From positions 22,733,701-22,797,700 of the forward strand of contig NC_092360.1 in assembly GCF_030848805.1 (NCBI RefSeq): 64,000 nt of DNA, read 5' to 3'. Below the pieces are notes generated by a model. It made no database searches and was not told the origin of the DNA. It saw nothing but the letters and a program-made list of their open reading frames with translations. Both the position numbers and the translations under genes were made by a program. This DNA is from Temnothorax longispinosus. Lineage: Eukaryota > Arthropoda > Insecta > Hymenoptera > Formicidae. Below are positions 35,513 through 49,320 of the stretch, in pieces. Every line of letters starts with the position of its first letter. Positions within the stretch are counted from its first letter, which is position 1.

Positions 35513-38500
35513 TGATAATAATATCACTGATAACGTTATGTGATTCAAAACTTCATTTATTTATTATATTGAGTGTGTATAACATCAGTTGATACTTTCT
35601 CTGTTATTTTATTAAATTGTAATATAAAATATATAACACTATTTTATATATAATAATAACATATTATACATGCTATTTTTTTCATTTCTTAGCGTGTGTG
35701 CATATAATTAAATATTATTCTTTTTATAATTTTCTAATTAATATCAAACATTATTTAGTGAAAAGAATGGTTGATTTGTGAGAATATGTTGAAACCTATA
35801 TAAAAACGTACAAGAGAGTGATCTGATTTTTGAATGTATTAACGTAAGATATACTATGTACCTACAACACGGTTATTGTTCCTGTTGAATCATGGATACT
35901 TCAAAATTATATGCGCACGTATAATGTATCTCGAGTGTGTAATCCTCCAAGTGTCGAGTGCGCGTGAGAATCGTCTTGTTGGCAGGAAAAAACTTGGCGA
36001 AAATTTAGTTTTTTTGCCGCGTTTTTGCAAACGAAAATGATTTTAGACAGCAAAAACAGAGTCTTTTTACAAACCGTTGCTAGTCCTAGAAACCATTCAA
36101 TGGATTATTACATTCGCCTAATAAAATTTCAAGATGCGAACTTCATAAAAGATAAAGCATAAAAAAATGATAAAGAAATAGAAAGAGTAGGAAAACGCGT
36201 TCTCTTTCAATTTTGTAACTTTTTGCGGTTTGTTCGACCGTCTTGTAAAATTGTCGATTGTTTCTGCGATCGATTCCATATATTCCGTTGAATAGAGAGA
36301 CATGACATAGTGTTACTGCTAACGGTTCCGAAAAACGTCGAAAAACAGGCACCTGGCTGAATGAAGCTAGAAAAATGCTCGTCAAAACTGAAATTTTTGC
36401 AGTAGTTTTTTCAGGCGTGAACCGTGGAACGTCATAAAATATTTTCGACGGATTGTGCGATTCAGCTATACGCTATACTACCGAACATAGCTGAAATTTT
36501 CAGTTCTTCTTCCCGACAAATAGCATTTTAACGCTTTATATTTTGCAAGCTATTGTAACAGGCAAGTTAATTGCCTGTGGAAAGTCGCGTGGATTGCATA
36601 TTGAAGCATATATACGAGGTATCGAAGTTATATAACAAATTGGATAACGCGTGCTGATGAATATATATTTTCTTATTTCATAGTAAAAGCTTTTAAATAG
36701 TGGATTATACCAATACAAGTTGATATTCACGATCGTGCATACACATTTATATAAGAGTGTCGTCGAGGAATCTCTTCTATTGATATAGCAAATGTAGTAT
36801 CTCTTGTTATATTACTGTTTAATTTATGAAGATCTAAAGAAAATCTTATTACCTCTCAAAGTGTGACAACAAAACTTTTACTATTTGATATGTTTATATG
36901 TTACATTATTTTTTATGCAATTTATATATATACACATAAAATCAATTTCTGATTGAAATATTAATAATTATAGATCCGATACTTAAAAAAAGGCATAGAT
37001 TTACGCGGATCGATTTTCTGCACAAATTTTTCTTTTACTGGTAATAAACTGATAAATTGACTATTATACGTAAAATTAGTCTAATTCATCCGTTTCTGCT
37101 ATTTCGTGATTCGCCATCTTTTTTGCGTGCAAATACATAGATGCTTCACTGCTGATTCGTTGGCGTGGAAGATGCAGCAATTAAGAGTGGCCAGGTCGCA
37201 AAAAAGGGATCAGGTAGCACGCTAAATTAAGCGCTTAATTCCGTTTCTTCGAGTTCTTCCGCGGTGGTAGCGCGAATAAAAACGTCGTGACACAGAAAGC
37301 GCGTGTATGTGGGCAGCGCCCTTCTCTCTTCCTTTTCTCTTTTCGCTCAGGACCGACCTTCGCCATTAAGGACGGTTGCGGCGCAAGTACAGGAATGCAG
37401 ATGAGGCACACCGCGACAAAAGGGATAAAATAAAAATGTGGCACCGGGAAAAAGCGAGAGGGATTGAAGTCGCGCATGTGAGGTATCTTTTTGAAAAAAA
37501 TGTTTTCTTTCTTTTTTTTCACAGACATTACCGAAGGAGGAATATGCATGTTATACGCAACTTTATCCCTCCCTTTGTGACAGTTCACTGAAAGCTGACT
37601 CTTGTAGGTGCCCACCAAGATATATAATAATACAGCTAATGTTTGATACGTTTTTTAGATTTTTTGTCTTTTTACTTGTTTTTAGTTTTATGTTTCAAAG
37701 ATATATATGCATAACGGAAAATTAATCTTCAGGTTATTTTAATTTAATTATTTTAATTTAAAATGATTCAACAGAATTTTAATAGATAGATCAATTATTT
37801 ATTAAAATTCTAATATATTATAATTAATGTGTCTATATATCTATGTGGAACATTAGAAATAGTTTAGGTAAAAGTCTATATTCACTGAGAATTTAAATTT
37901 ATGAAATCGAATTACGATATAACAGAGAATATTAAGTGATGCAATCACAGTGTTAAAATCATGACTATAAAAATTCAGAATCTCAATATCGTTGCTCGTA
38001 ATGTACCACTTAGTAGATCGTAACTAGATACGGTCGCGCGACCCGACGTCAGATTCGGGAAGACAACTGTTGCGACGATATTTTTCTCTATCACGAACGT
38101 AAAAGCTATACGGGGTTGAGGCCAACTGCGAACAAATCTTTTATGTTTCATAGGTACACACTGTACGTGAGCGAGGAATTTATTGCCTTTAGCAGAAGCT
38201 CCGTAAACTGCGTTGAGTGCATGTGTCAACGGCGGTAATAAAGAAAAGTATTGTTTTTTGAGTCTGACACGTATGATCGTTCATCGGATAAATTTTATCT
38301 TTCATCAGATACATCTAATCACAGAAGCACGCTGTTTTTTACGGCGAGCCTTTAAAGTTTATTGAAAGTATGTTGGAGTTGGAGCTCTGTCAGAAAGAAA
38401 TCAATGTGTTTCCACATGAAGTATTCAAAGTTAGCTGTATGCATTTATATTTAATATAAATAATCTCATGAAGTTTTAATATTTACGATAATGATTATTT

Positions 38501-38813
38501 AAAGACTTGGCATGAAAATATTTGTAAGAAAGCTGAATATGTAATGTACATATATAAAATTGTTTTAAATATAAATTCAAGAAATATTACGAAATAGGAG
38601 ACAACTATTACAAAGAAGAGAAAGTTTTATCTTTAAGTCCCTATAATCATGAAAATAAAATAAAATCCACTTTAAAGTAACATATAATTTCCAAAACGCG
38701 CAGAAACATTTCTCATCTTCGATATACATATGTACGTTTGAATTTTTCTGCAATATCAGTTTACAACAAAAAACACGGTAACACAGATCTTGAGTTGCGT
38801 GGTGAAGTGTTAG
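35513..38813. other. No supported gene
   Basis: Mostly AT-rich. 35920-36500 and 37100-37620 are more balanced. The latter has a 127-codon minus frame (37235-37618) rich in Lys and Arg with a hydrophobic middle (FYFIPFVAVCLICIPVL), but no recognisable domain. AATTAAGCGCTTAATT at 37225-37240 is a perfect 16-bp palindrome. Confidence 0.45.
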
Positions 38814-38979
38814 TTACGTAGCCAATGTGGGGCCGGTGTACATAGAATAGGCAGGGCAGCAATATTCAACTGTTGGTCTTTCGCTGATGAAATCGCCAAC
38901 CTGCGCTCCGCAAAAGCTGTTTTTTGTTACAAAAACATGAAAATTGCCAGGTAGTATAGTGTTCTCGCTCAATCGAGCT
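38814..38979 (-). CDS. Candidate terminal coding exon, Cys-containing protein
   Basis: On the minus strand a long pyrimidine tract and CTAACAG acceptor (AG at plus 38981-38980) lead into a frame that runs 54 codons to a TAA at 38814-38816. It reads ARLSENTILPGNFHVFVTKN and then SFCGAQVGDFISERPTVEYC and CPAYSMYTGPTLAT. It has three Cys, with a CC pair near the C-terminus, and codon use is balanced in the last 35 codons. A second, inner acceptor (AAAAACAG at 38917) would give a shorter exon in the same frame. The frame also stays open upstream to an ATG at 39113, so an unspliced 99-codon gene is possible. I know no family with this C-terminus. Its partner exons would lie at higher coordinates. 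Confidence 0.35.
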
Positions 38980-40052
38980 CTGTTAGTTGGAAAATCGAAA
39001 ATTTGAGAAATTGAGCAAGTTGAAAAGGAAGTAACTTTGTTGTTACGTAATGGAATGTATGATGGGTCGATTCTAAACATATATCTATATCTATTGGATG
39101 TTAAATGTGTCATACAAAGTGATAAAAGTATTTATCTCAATTTTTCTGTACATATATATCCAAACATAAATCCTATATCCAAACCATATAAATTATATTT
39201 TTCTGATATAATCTTTGAAAAACAAATTGAATAACTTTTATGTATCTTTTATATTTCGTTAAACGAATATACGAATTTTTATATTTTCCACTGTTTCCTC
39301 ACTTTGGCTATATTATATTCTATACCGCGAAATTTGCAAAATCTGTGATTGGATTTTTTAAAAAAGAAATAACAGCGATTACAAATTGAAAGCGTAATCG
39401 GATACCATTTTAAATTAGCTGCTACATTTATTTTATTTTTAATTTAGCATCGATTCAATGCAAAAATCCTTTATATTGCATAAAACGAAACTGTAGTAAT
39501 GGACAATTAATTCGACGAATCAGAAAAGCAATAGGACATAAAATTATTTGTATTTATTTTTACTAATTCTAATAATCATTAAATGTTAATAATCATTAAC
39601 GGGAGAAAGAAATAATGAGAAATTTAAGTATAAAACTTCAAATCGCATTTGTTGCGGAAGTTTTGACATTTTTCTCCGTGGTCGTAAATTTTACTTTGTC
39701 GGAGAATCGATAATGTAATGTTCTCCGCGAAAGGAAACCAGAGAAAGTAATTCCGTTTTCATCATTGTCGTTAAACCAATACTGCAGATGATTAAAACGT
39801 AAATTGCGTGGCGGGCGTTATGCTGTCGCTTTACGACGCTGTTGGGTTTGCGCGACCAAATCAAGGAAGACGTTACTTTTACTTCCGGCGAATGAGCGTC
39901 GCGCTATAACTCTTCGTCGAGCTGGTAGTAGGGCTTGCATGTATAGCCGGACGTTGCTGGAACAACAGTTACCTTGGCGGTGCCTTCTCGGCCGTTTCAG
40001 TTGTTAAACTCTCCTCTAGCAACTTTCGCCAGCGCATTTGCACGAGCGTGTA
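38980..40052. other. AT-rich then CpG-rich, no supported gene
   Basis: 39240-39640 is AT-rich. 39800-40050 is CpG-rich with short open frames. Nothing is splice-supported. Confidence 0.5.
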
Positions 40053-40118
40053 CTCACACACAAACGCACACATACACACACAGACACGCACACACACACA
40101 GACACATACACGCACACT
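40053..40118. repeat. (CA)n microsatellite, interrupted
   Basis: CA repeats with ACG, ATA and GAC interruptions. The plus frame through it reads a Thr/His run that is not a real protein. Confidence 0.95.
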
Positions 40119-42717
40119 TGCATACGCGTCTCGCTCTATGTAACGTCGCGCAACTTTGGTCTCTCTACGGTGATGAAAGTCGGTGGCTAGGAAACACGCG
40201 CGCGATATACAATGTGCGGCGATAATAATATTACGAGTTACTACCTACGAGACCATGAAAGATTAGAGTGTTGAACGTAAAGTCGCGATCTACTTCAAAG
40301 TGCGCGTGTATCTTACAGCTTTGATGAAAAACGCAAGAATGATGTAGCGCAACGTACGTGGGATATTATTGATTGATGAAGTACATCATTACGGCAGTAT
40401 TCGTAATATAATTTCTGCAATTACAATTTAACGAAGTTCTAAAGTGAATAAGTGTTTATTGCGCATTATGACATTTTACAATCTTTAGAAGATTGTAAAA
40501 TGCACGATAAACCTTTTATTTCTTTTATATACGCGTACCGTGATAAACGTAGTTAGTTAATCATAATTAAGTTATAATTTAACATTTTATATATTATATA
40601 AGCTATCATTAACATATTAAATGTTTTTTTTAAATTAAGATATAAATTAACTTATGAATATTTGGTAGCAATCTTTATTATTTTTTTATTATTTATCTTA
40701 TAAAAATTTCATACTTTGTAAGTATATATAGTGCATTCCATTCGATTATCCAAGACAACTTTGGTAATGATATTTGTTGCTGTCCTTGCATCGCGGAATT
40801 AGCGAAGTTCGTTACTAGACTTTTTCCAATAAAGAATAAGACATCGAGTCATGGACCGAAAAGATAACCGGAAATGAGTTTAATTTAATTATTTAAATGA
40901 CTAGCAACGAAAGAAAATTTATTACTTCGAGTTAATAAATTATTAACGAATCACATTTTTCAATCGCCCATTTGGACGTTGGAAAATTTTATGCACATAA
41001 TAACTATTCTGTTTTTAATTTATTTATTAAAATTTAATTATTAAGACTTAAATTAAAAAAGGATTAGTTACTGTGTGCTGAGAGCAATTTTTTTTAAATT
41101 CTTCTATTTAAAAAAAAAATGAAAATAATTATCTGCTAAACTATTACTACTATTGCACTGGAGCATTGCTCTAGCAAAAATTTGTTAAAAAATAAACATA
41201 TTTTATCCAAAGTATTCACTACAATGGAACCTCTGCAGACCTTGCAAGCTGCAGAAACGGGTGAAAAAACTGGGTCGTAACCAACATAGGTTGGTCAAAG
41301 TTAATTCTCCGTCGCGCAAAAGGTCCCTTTCGTCGTACCGCAACGGTCATCTTTTTCTCTATTACATCGCGTATATAGTGCAGCCATGTACACGTGTAGC
41401 ACACGCGGTTAACCAAGGTAACTTCGATAACGAAATTGGTCACCGGCCACCTTGTCCGTTAGAATTAGCAAAGTTCACCCCAGAGGAAATTTTCCATTGA
41501 CTACGCTATATGATGCCGTGAGTTTTTCCGGTCAGGAAAATTTTAGTCGGACGAAAAAGGGCGACGCGCGATTAAATAATCAATATACAAGACCATGCGA
41601 ATAGATGAGGAAAGCTCTGAGGAATTCTGTCTGACGCGCGTAGCCGTTGCGAAATGCCTGTTTCGTAAACGAAGTTGTATCTTCATAGTATGCCCGACGC
41701 GACGGCTCGTACCGAGTGACGCCGCTTGGGAACCATTTCACCGTGGATGTGCGAGGACTGGAAACAGAAGCGTGACGATTAGAATTCGCTCGGGTTGCCG
41801 GCCACGTGCAACACGAGAATAAATCAGGCTATGCTTTAGGATTGATTGTCGTTCAGGAATTAAGATTTTTACTATTAAACAGCGAGATGTGTTCAAATAT
41901 TTTTCCGGCATTATTAATCAGATATTTTTTACGTTGTATGTTATACATATTTTGTATGTTATATCCGTAATATGTTTTAAATATTCTGTGTAAGATATAT
42001 TTTTTAAATTTATTGTCTTACCAGTGATGTCTATGACAAGATGCGAACGAGTCCGGAAATTATTCCTCTATACGTCTTCCTTTTTAGCTATGTAACTACT
42101 TGCAGTAGTATAAGCATATGTATACGTATACATTCAGAAGAGATGGTAACGAAATGGCAAAATTTAACTTCAGCATTATTTACAGCATTATTTACATATG
42201 AACAGAAATAACTGTCTATATATTGCGTATTATTATGGAAAGATATATATCTATTTGTAATATTTTAATATCTGTAGAGTTAGATCTTAAAAAGTTTCTT
42301 TTCTCTTAATAGAAAGATTTATTTATTTTAAATATAATATACATATTAAGCATTATTATTGCTTCTTTCAGCTAATTATTTTAAATTTTTTATAAAGTTA
42401 TGTATGTATATGTACATTTGAAGTTAACCTTCTTCAGTAGAAATCTGATTGAAAATGTTAATTTCCTTTATACAAATTAGATTGAAAATGATAAATTTTT
42501 TAATTAAAATTCTCTCTCTCTCTCTTCTAAGTTTTAGCTAAAGTCGACTTGGAGTTAAATTAAGAAAAGTTTCTTTTATTTAGTTAAGAAAGTATTTATT
42601 CTTCAACATTGAAACGCATGATGTTCTTCTTAGTTTGGTTTCTGGTGTACGTAATTTTCAATATAGTGTAGTTTTCAGTATGGTAGTTTTTTGGAATATC
42701 TCGTATACGTATATATG
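40119..42717. other. Mixed DNA, no supported gene; hairpin at 40472-40502
   Basis: A perfect 14-bp stem (CATTTTACAATCTT, loop TAG) lies at 40472-40502. Balanced islands at 41220-41520 and 41580-41840 hold open frames of 79 and 75 codons on the plus strand. The second starts with ATG at 41595 (MRIDEESSEEFCLTRVAVAK). Neither is recognisable or splice-flanked. A 24-bp imperfect direct repeat around ATTGAAAATG is at 42441-42498, and a short (CT)n lies near 42512. Confidence 0.4.
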
Positions 42718-42726
42718 CTATTTATA
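42718..42726 (-). promoter_or_regulatory. TATAAATAG box, minus strand
   Basis: Read on the minus strand, TATAAATAG sits at the end of a CpG-rich block (42727-43080), with AT-rich DNA downstream of it. Sequence and setting suit a core promoter firing towards lower coordinates. No initiator motif stands out about 30 bp downstream and no gene is visible there. Treat as a motif match only. Confidence 0.2.
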
Positions 42727-43099
42727 CGAGCGCGCGGCGTCTGTGCGCGTACGATAGGTGAATCAATTTCTTTCTCAACTCACATCCTTTCGAAGAATTC
42801 ATTCGACCGGCATCCCTAGGTGAATCCGAAGCAGGACTCTTAGTGCGGAATACGGATAAAAGTAATCTACCGACTACTCTACAAAAATCTTCACAAAATA
42901 CTCGGGCGCGCCACGCCGGCCGGACCGCGGCAATAAAACACGCCCGCGAGAGAATAACCTTGCGAGAAAGTTTCGGTTCGCTTCCAACTACTTCGTCCTC
43001 GGGTCGTAGTCCCGAGGGAAAAGGACACCGTTGAACTTCCTGGCAGGCATACACATCCGACACGTAAAATCGTAGAACTCTTTCCTTACGATCTTTCAT
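42727..43099. other. CpG-rich island with open minus frame
   Basis: A minus frame from ATG at 43099 is open for 125 codons to 42722. It begins MKDRKERVLRFYVSDVYACQ and later reads VILSRACFIAAVRPAWRARV. The stop falls at the TATA-like box. The block is stop-poor because of composition. A perfect CCTCGGG/CCCGAGG hairpin is at 42997-43017. No domain is visible. I prefer a regulatory CpG island over a gene. Confidence 0.25.
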
Positions 43100-46000
43100 G
43101 TATATACGTTCGTTATATTCGTAACGTTGCTATATTTCGCGAAATCTTTATTTAGATATTTTTTGTCTGAAAAAAAACCACTTTTATCAAGATTGAAAAA
43201 TAGATTTGTTTCCAGAAAAACTAGTGTGTTCGTATTTTGTACCGCGAGAACACATCTCGTAATATAATAAACTAAGCTTTATATGCTTGAAATTTTTACT
43301 GGGGGAAAAAGGAAAGAGAGAACTAATTTTTAAAAACAGATTCTAAAAATATATCATTTTTGCAATAACTAATATGTATTAAAATTTCACATTTTTCAGC
43401 TGCGTTTATGAGACATTTTGTATTTACAATTTTTTACAGGATTGTTTGAAGATTTATGATTTAATTATTTGCCAAGAAGAGTTTATATTTGAAATAGATG
43501 GTTGGATATTTTTTATTAAATTAAATTATTTTGTGTCAAAAAAAATTATTTGGAGCGCTTTTACGAAGCGAATGTACGCTCGGTGAACACAACATATATG
43601 TATATTCCATATGTTTCAATAATCGATAACACGATGCACTGGCGACCACGATAATCACGCGAGCATTTTGAAAACTAAACTTACTTGTTTTATAAAAGGT
43701 TGAACTTTTTTCTATAAACCATAAAACCAAAAAGGGTATACAGCAACGATGAAAATAACAATATTGCGAAAAGGCAAATGGAAAATATTTATGCTCATAA
43801 AATTGAACGCGAAACTTATGAGTCATTGGTTTCAATTATTCGAAAATTTAGCAGGGGATAATTAGTTTGAATAATTTCTAACTAATCAACCTATATCTTA
43901 CTACTCTTGTCGACAAGAATAATATTTTACTGTACTTATCAAAATGAGAAACAACTTTTTACGATTTTTCGCAAAACTGTAAATTAGATAAAATAAGTCC
44001 CTCGATCTAGATATGTTTAATAAGTACAGCAAATCTAACAACTGAAGGCATCAGAATATATTTTTAAAAGAAATCATCTCTCTTTGAATGATATAATTGA
44101 TGTAATAAACGAAACTTTTATATAGTTTTTGTTTTATTGAAAACATTATTTGTTTGAGTATTTTCTTCATAGGATATTTTAAATTCAGATAGTACAAATG
44201 TATTGGTAAATTTAACATTTAATCGGATTTCAGTAATTACAAAAATATATATACATTTGAAGATAATCGTAAAATTTTATACTCCATAAAAAAAGTTTAA
44301 TTTAGAATGTATGTGTGTAATATTTATCGTATTTTTTAGATTAAAGTAATTTTTAATTTAGTTTCATAAAGCTGCTATTGATAATAATTACTTAAAGTTA
44401 ATTAGAAAATGTATTATCTTAATTGTGTAAATAAACTTATACATAATTAGTTTGATAATCTAAAAAAATATACCTTTTTACACTTGTTTCTCACGAATAT
44501 ATCGCGCACGAACTTACTTTGAATATTATGTTATAAAGATAAATTGCACAGAGGTATAAATAAATATGATTAAAATTTTCTATTTATTCTATGTTTATGT
44601 TCACATTATCATAATCATATTTACATTTTCTTCTAAAGAATATTAATTGTAAATTATGAAAATTGTAGAGGTAATCGTTGCATGCGTAATATTCGGTTAT
44701 ACCCGCATTTTGCCAGTATGTTCGCACTTTTATATGCGAATGCATTATTATTCTACTCAAGAAAGAAACGAAACTTTTACGGCTATTCATGCGTCCGACC
44801 TGTCGCGATATATTCATTAGGTCTCGCGGAATATTTTCTACTCAAAATGGCTACATACGCGGACGACTACGGCGAAATTAGTTTTCTCAGTCTAGTGCCT
44901 TCCGGAAAACCACAAAATGGAAGTGGCTAGCCGGACGCAAATTCACCATTCACGTATATACAATTAGAAGACGGTTAGTGCCAAAGAAATTATCTTCTCT
45001 TGCATGCTAGCATTAACAATTGAAATAAAAACATATTCTAACTAGGTTTTCCAAACGAGAAGTCGAGGATAAACATTAATATAAAAACTATTCGTGAAAC
45101 TATCCTTTTTTCTAAAGTTTGTATGTGTTAATGAGAATAATTGGAAAAAATATACATGTTTATTTCTAACTTAGGTAACTTATATAAAAGCGTAAAAATA
45201 TATTTTTAATTGCGTACACAATGCGATGTTTTCGAAAAAATTGAAAAGATGATATACTTAATAAATGTATAAATCATAATTTTAGAAATAATCGTGCTTG
45301 TTGCCACTTAAAAATATTGCTTTTAAATAGATTTCGCAATCAATAATTGCATATTGCACATATACCTTTGTAAATGGTATCGATTTTTACATCCTTATAA
45401 TATTTTTCTTGAGAAAAATTAATTCTAAAAAGCCGACACCTCCTGTAAAGTCTATATACTTTGCGGTGACATGGTACCCTAAGCGAAGCAATTGAAAAAT
45501 GTTTGAATTGCTTTAAAAAACCGAGTTCAATTTTCGAATAATTGAAGATAATAAAAACGAATTTTTAAAGAAGATCTATTTATTTATTATTGTAAATATC
45601 AAAGAGAAAGCAGACAAAGAAAAAATAGAAGAAAAGAACGAAAACTTAAATTCAAAGTTTTATCATTTAGATATTATACAGAGAGTGATTAGCAATTTAT
45701 AGTTTTACAATTATTGTTTGTTAAATGAAATTTATCCACTTGGAAACAATCACGCATTCTTTTCTCACGCGCGCGCGAGAGACTGCTTCCAAGCTCCCCT
45801 GCTAATTATAAGTTAGAGTAATTGTAAACAAAACTATTTTATAACCATACGTCGTTATAACTTTATGTTTGGGCAAGTATTAACTTTAAGACGGAGTAAA
45901 TCCGAAGTAATTGTCACAGAAGTTATTCGCGACATAGAGTGCAACGATGTAATAACGATGAGTTTTCATTTTACGACAGGCTGCAGGCTGCAAGATATCA

Positions 46001-47101
46001 AATGACGTTATTCTTGCATTGCATAATTCCCACGACGCGTGACATAAAGTATTCAAGAAATAGATCACGCAGCTATCAGGAGGAGAAATAAATATATTTG
46101 ATCGAATTTTTTCATTGAATCATCTATTGTTCGAGGATCACAGGAGATATGCGCGCTTTTAATTGGACGCGCCGCTTCATTTAATTGAAAAACCGGGAGA
46201 TAAGCTCGAAAACCGTAAACAAGGCGTTGTATTATCGAGAACACGGACGGCGGCGGGCGGCATGGACGGCGCTGCGGCTGCTGTATGCGGAACTTTTTTA
46301 TGTGTCTTATCCGATGTGGTGCATTCATTGCACCCCGCGGAATACACCTTCGTGGATAAATATATGTGCGAACCGCAACGGCGAAATTAGTTCTCCTGAG
46401 CGAGTCGAATTTCGTCTACTTCTTGTCCCGCATCGCGCCGCCTCTCTTTTCCGCGCCAACTTGTGCAACGGAGATAGGGAAGAAAATTGTGGTACCTTTA
46501 ATTAAAGATCTCATTTCTCGGGCGTTCCTTACAAACCGTATTATACGTTGCCAGATCTATTACTACAGAAGCGACGAATACGCCTCTGATAGCAAATGGA
46601 CGCTCGTTAATGGGACAAACAACGATGGAAGATACTTAATATTCATAAAATTTTAATACGCATTAATAAATTTGCAATTTGTTGAAGATCTATTTAATTA
46701 ATATACACAAATTACTAATAGATTGAGGTGAAATTCAGGCAAGAGAATAGTCATACATCAAGTCCATGAGATATATTTTATTATGCGAACTGTTGACCAA
46801 GATCACAATTGAAGTTTCCTTTTATGATTATACTTACTTTATTACTTTTATATTTAATTCTTAAAAAGAGTGCTAAAATTGTCTAAGAAATATTAAATAA
46901 TAAAGATAAAGTGATTTCTCTTTTATATAAAATATTTTATGTTAATTTTACTATGTGATATAGAAAATTTTTTAGTTTTGCCGTTGTAGAATGAGAAAAT
47001 AATAGGCCACTGGATTAGTACGATTATCGATTAGCTAACAACGGGAATTGCCGTAAATGGCGCTCCGATATTAATGCATCGGACGCGTGAGCGATATTCA
47101 C
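43100..47101. other. AT-rich with island at 46130-46640, no supported gene
   Basis: 43100-45860 is AT-rich. 46130-46640 is CpG-rich and open in several frames (87 to 106 codons) on both strands, and none is recognisable. GCGCGCGC near 45770 and an AAGCAATT/AATTGCTT hairpin near 45487 are minor features. Confidence 0.5.
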
Positions 47102-47746
47102 GTTAATTACTTATCAATTTGTAATTAGGGATTATGGATTAAGGTGAGGATTTGGGTAATACAGCCAGAGAGAATACAGCCATGATACCGTGCGCGACGC
47201 AACACGAAAGCACGTAAACTTTGAAATATTTCAAACGGCGCGGTAACATTAATCTGCCATAAGCAGATTAGCCACGTAATGAGCTCATCACCGTAATCGC
47301 ATTTTTATATCCGTATTTCATACTTATCTCTAACTCGCATTTTATCTTCTTACCTTTCTTACATGCATAATATTTCGCTATTATTGCTGCTAGATGGTTA
47401 ATTTTACCGTCTACGAATTATATGATTAATATTCTTTATTTAACGCTTGTATTTAAATATATGTATATTATAATATTTGTGTCGGATTTTGAAAACTATA
47501 CAAGAGGATTAAATTATAGAATGGAGATAAATGTGAAATATGGATATAAAAAGGAAATTACGTTGATATTATATGGATAATCTCGCTTGTAACGTTACCG
47601 CACTGTTGTGAAATATTTCAAAGTTACGTGCTTTCATGTTGCGTCACGCATGGATTGCGTTCTTTTTGACTGCATTATCCCTTAATCCATGTGGATATGG
47701 ATTCTTTAATCCATAATCCCTAATTATAAATTGATATTTAATTAAC
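47102..47746. mobile_element. 645-bp fold-back element with long arms
   Basis: The outer parts match as inverted copies. The left reads GTTAATTACTTATCAATTTG then TAATTAGGGATTATGGATTAA, and the right, reversed, differs at only a few of the first 41 bases. A second matching block, GACGCAACAYGAAAGCACGT then AAACTTTGAAATATTTCA, lies 110-150 bp in on both sides. The arms therefore span about 155 bp each around a 300-bp AT-rich centre. TAATCCAT recurs three times in the right arm. TTAATTA at both edges hides the target duplication. No coding text. Confidence 0.85.
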
Positions 47747-49320
47747 ATAAATATTGAAATTTTGCGTTAATGTTATGTGCGTAAATTAATCTTAATAATA
47801 CTTTAATAGCGCTATATAGTTATCTATTTACAAATGTTGTACATTTTTTAGTTCTTAAATTGATTATGAAGGTATTGTTAAATTAATTACTTAAAATTAG
47901 CATGTATATTTTTATTTTTTTTTATTTTCCAAGAAAAATTTAGTTTAGTAATTTGATGTCTTGCGTTTATTTCTTAATTAATTCTAAAAATTATACTATT
48001 ATAATAAAAAATGAATTACTAAATCGCGTAGCTTCCGTGATCCCCTCATCTAAATGCGGAAATAGGAAATTGCCAATGAACACACTCAAAAGACCGATTA
48101 ACCGGGTTAGGTACACTCGAATCGTAGATAATCGGCGTCTTATATCGCGCCTTAATTATTTCGCGCTGCAGTAAAATCGGGATGCCGTTAATCCCGAAAA
48201 TGTGCACTCGCCCCGTCGTGAACGTAACGTAGCGTGTTCTAATGAGCACTCGGCGCGCGCGAATCGATATCACGTTAATTCCAGAATATCCTGGGTCCCG
48301 AAACTGCGACTTCAGCGATAGCCGACTCGGATTTCTCGACAAACTTTCCGCGCGGTGAGCGAACGAGCGCGCCGCGCCGGCGGAGAGCGGGTTAAATTTG
48401 CGAGTCATTAAAGCGACGTTAGCAAGATGACATTACCATGGCAGTATCCCATGGATGCTGCTCGGTGTTGCGAACTCGTTTCCATGGTGTTGTTCTATAA
48501 CAACTGAGGGGTGGTATTAGAATCGCGAAATAACGCTCAAAACTTATACGCGAAATTGCGGCTTCGATTTCACCGGGTATTCAAAGCAACGACGCGGAGT
48601 TAGATGGACTTGTTACTACACTTTGTCAAAAGTTTTCGCAAGTTCGAAGGTTACTAAGCTTGACTATAAATTGTGGGTATATATATATAACTCTCTCCAA
48701 ATTTTAATGGGTTTCAAGAGTTCTACTAAACGATGTTGACGCCCAGTTTCGTTTTATGATGTCACGAAATTAAAATACGGTAATAAATTATTATGATAAT
48801 CGCTTACGTAATAATTATAACAACTAATAATTGCGTAACGGAATTTTTGTCTCGCAAAGTACACCGTACAATATAACGTTAAAAATATTTACCATTAAAT
48901 AAATTATTTGCACTGAGAGATAAGTGCTATACACATTGTTAAAATATACTCCTTCCCTTTTTCTTACGAGTTATGAAACACCTCCTTTCTTATTTTAATT
49001 TCTTACCATCCTTGTTTTCGCAGAATTAATGAGCCTTTGAAGATGCTCATCCATTACAATATAACTAGTGTAATCAACATACATTGTTTTGCAGTTTAGA
49101 ACAAGGTTCAGCTTCTTGCGAAGTTGTTGTTCTTGTTTAAAGTTATGTTACTTCTGATTTCGGAAAATCTCTAATTTGTAATATAAAAATTTAATATAAG
49201 AACACTTTAACAAGAATTGCATACCATTTAATAGGAACACTATATTTACTTTTAGGAGAAAAGAAACTTTTTACAAGTATGAGTTTAGATTTATATGACA
49301 GTGTAACGTCAATGCTATTA
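47747..49320. other. AT-rich with CpG island at 48030-48620, no supported gene
   Basis: The island is open on the minus strand for 120 codons (48046-48408) and has three CCATGG sites within 50 bp (about 48437-48486). No domain or splice support. Confidence 0.5.

Noticed and set aside
40053..40118. Thr/His-rich peptide from the CA repeat
   Set aside because: It is only the translation of a microsatellite.
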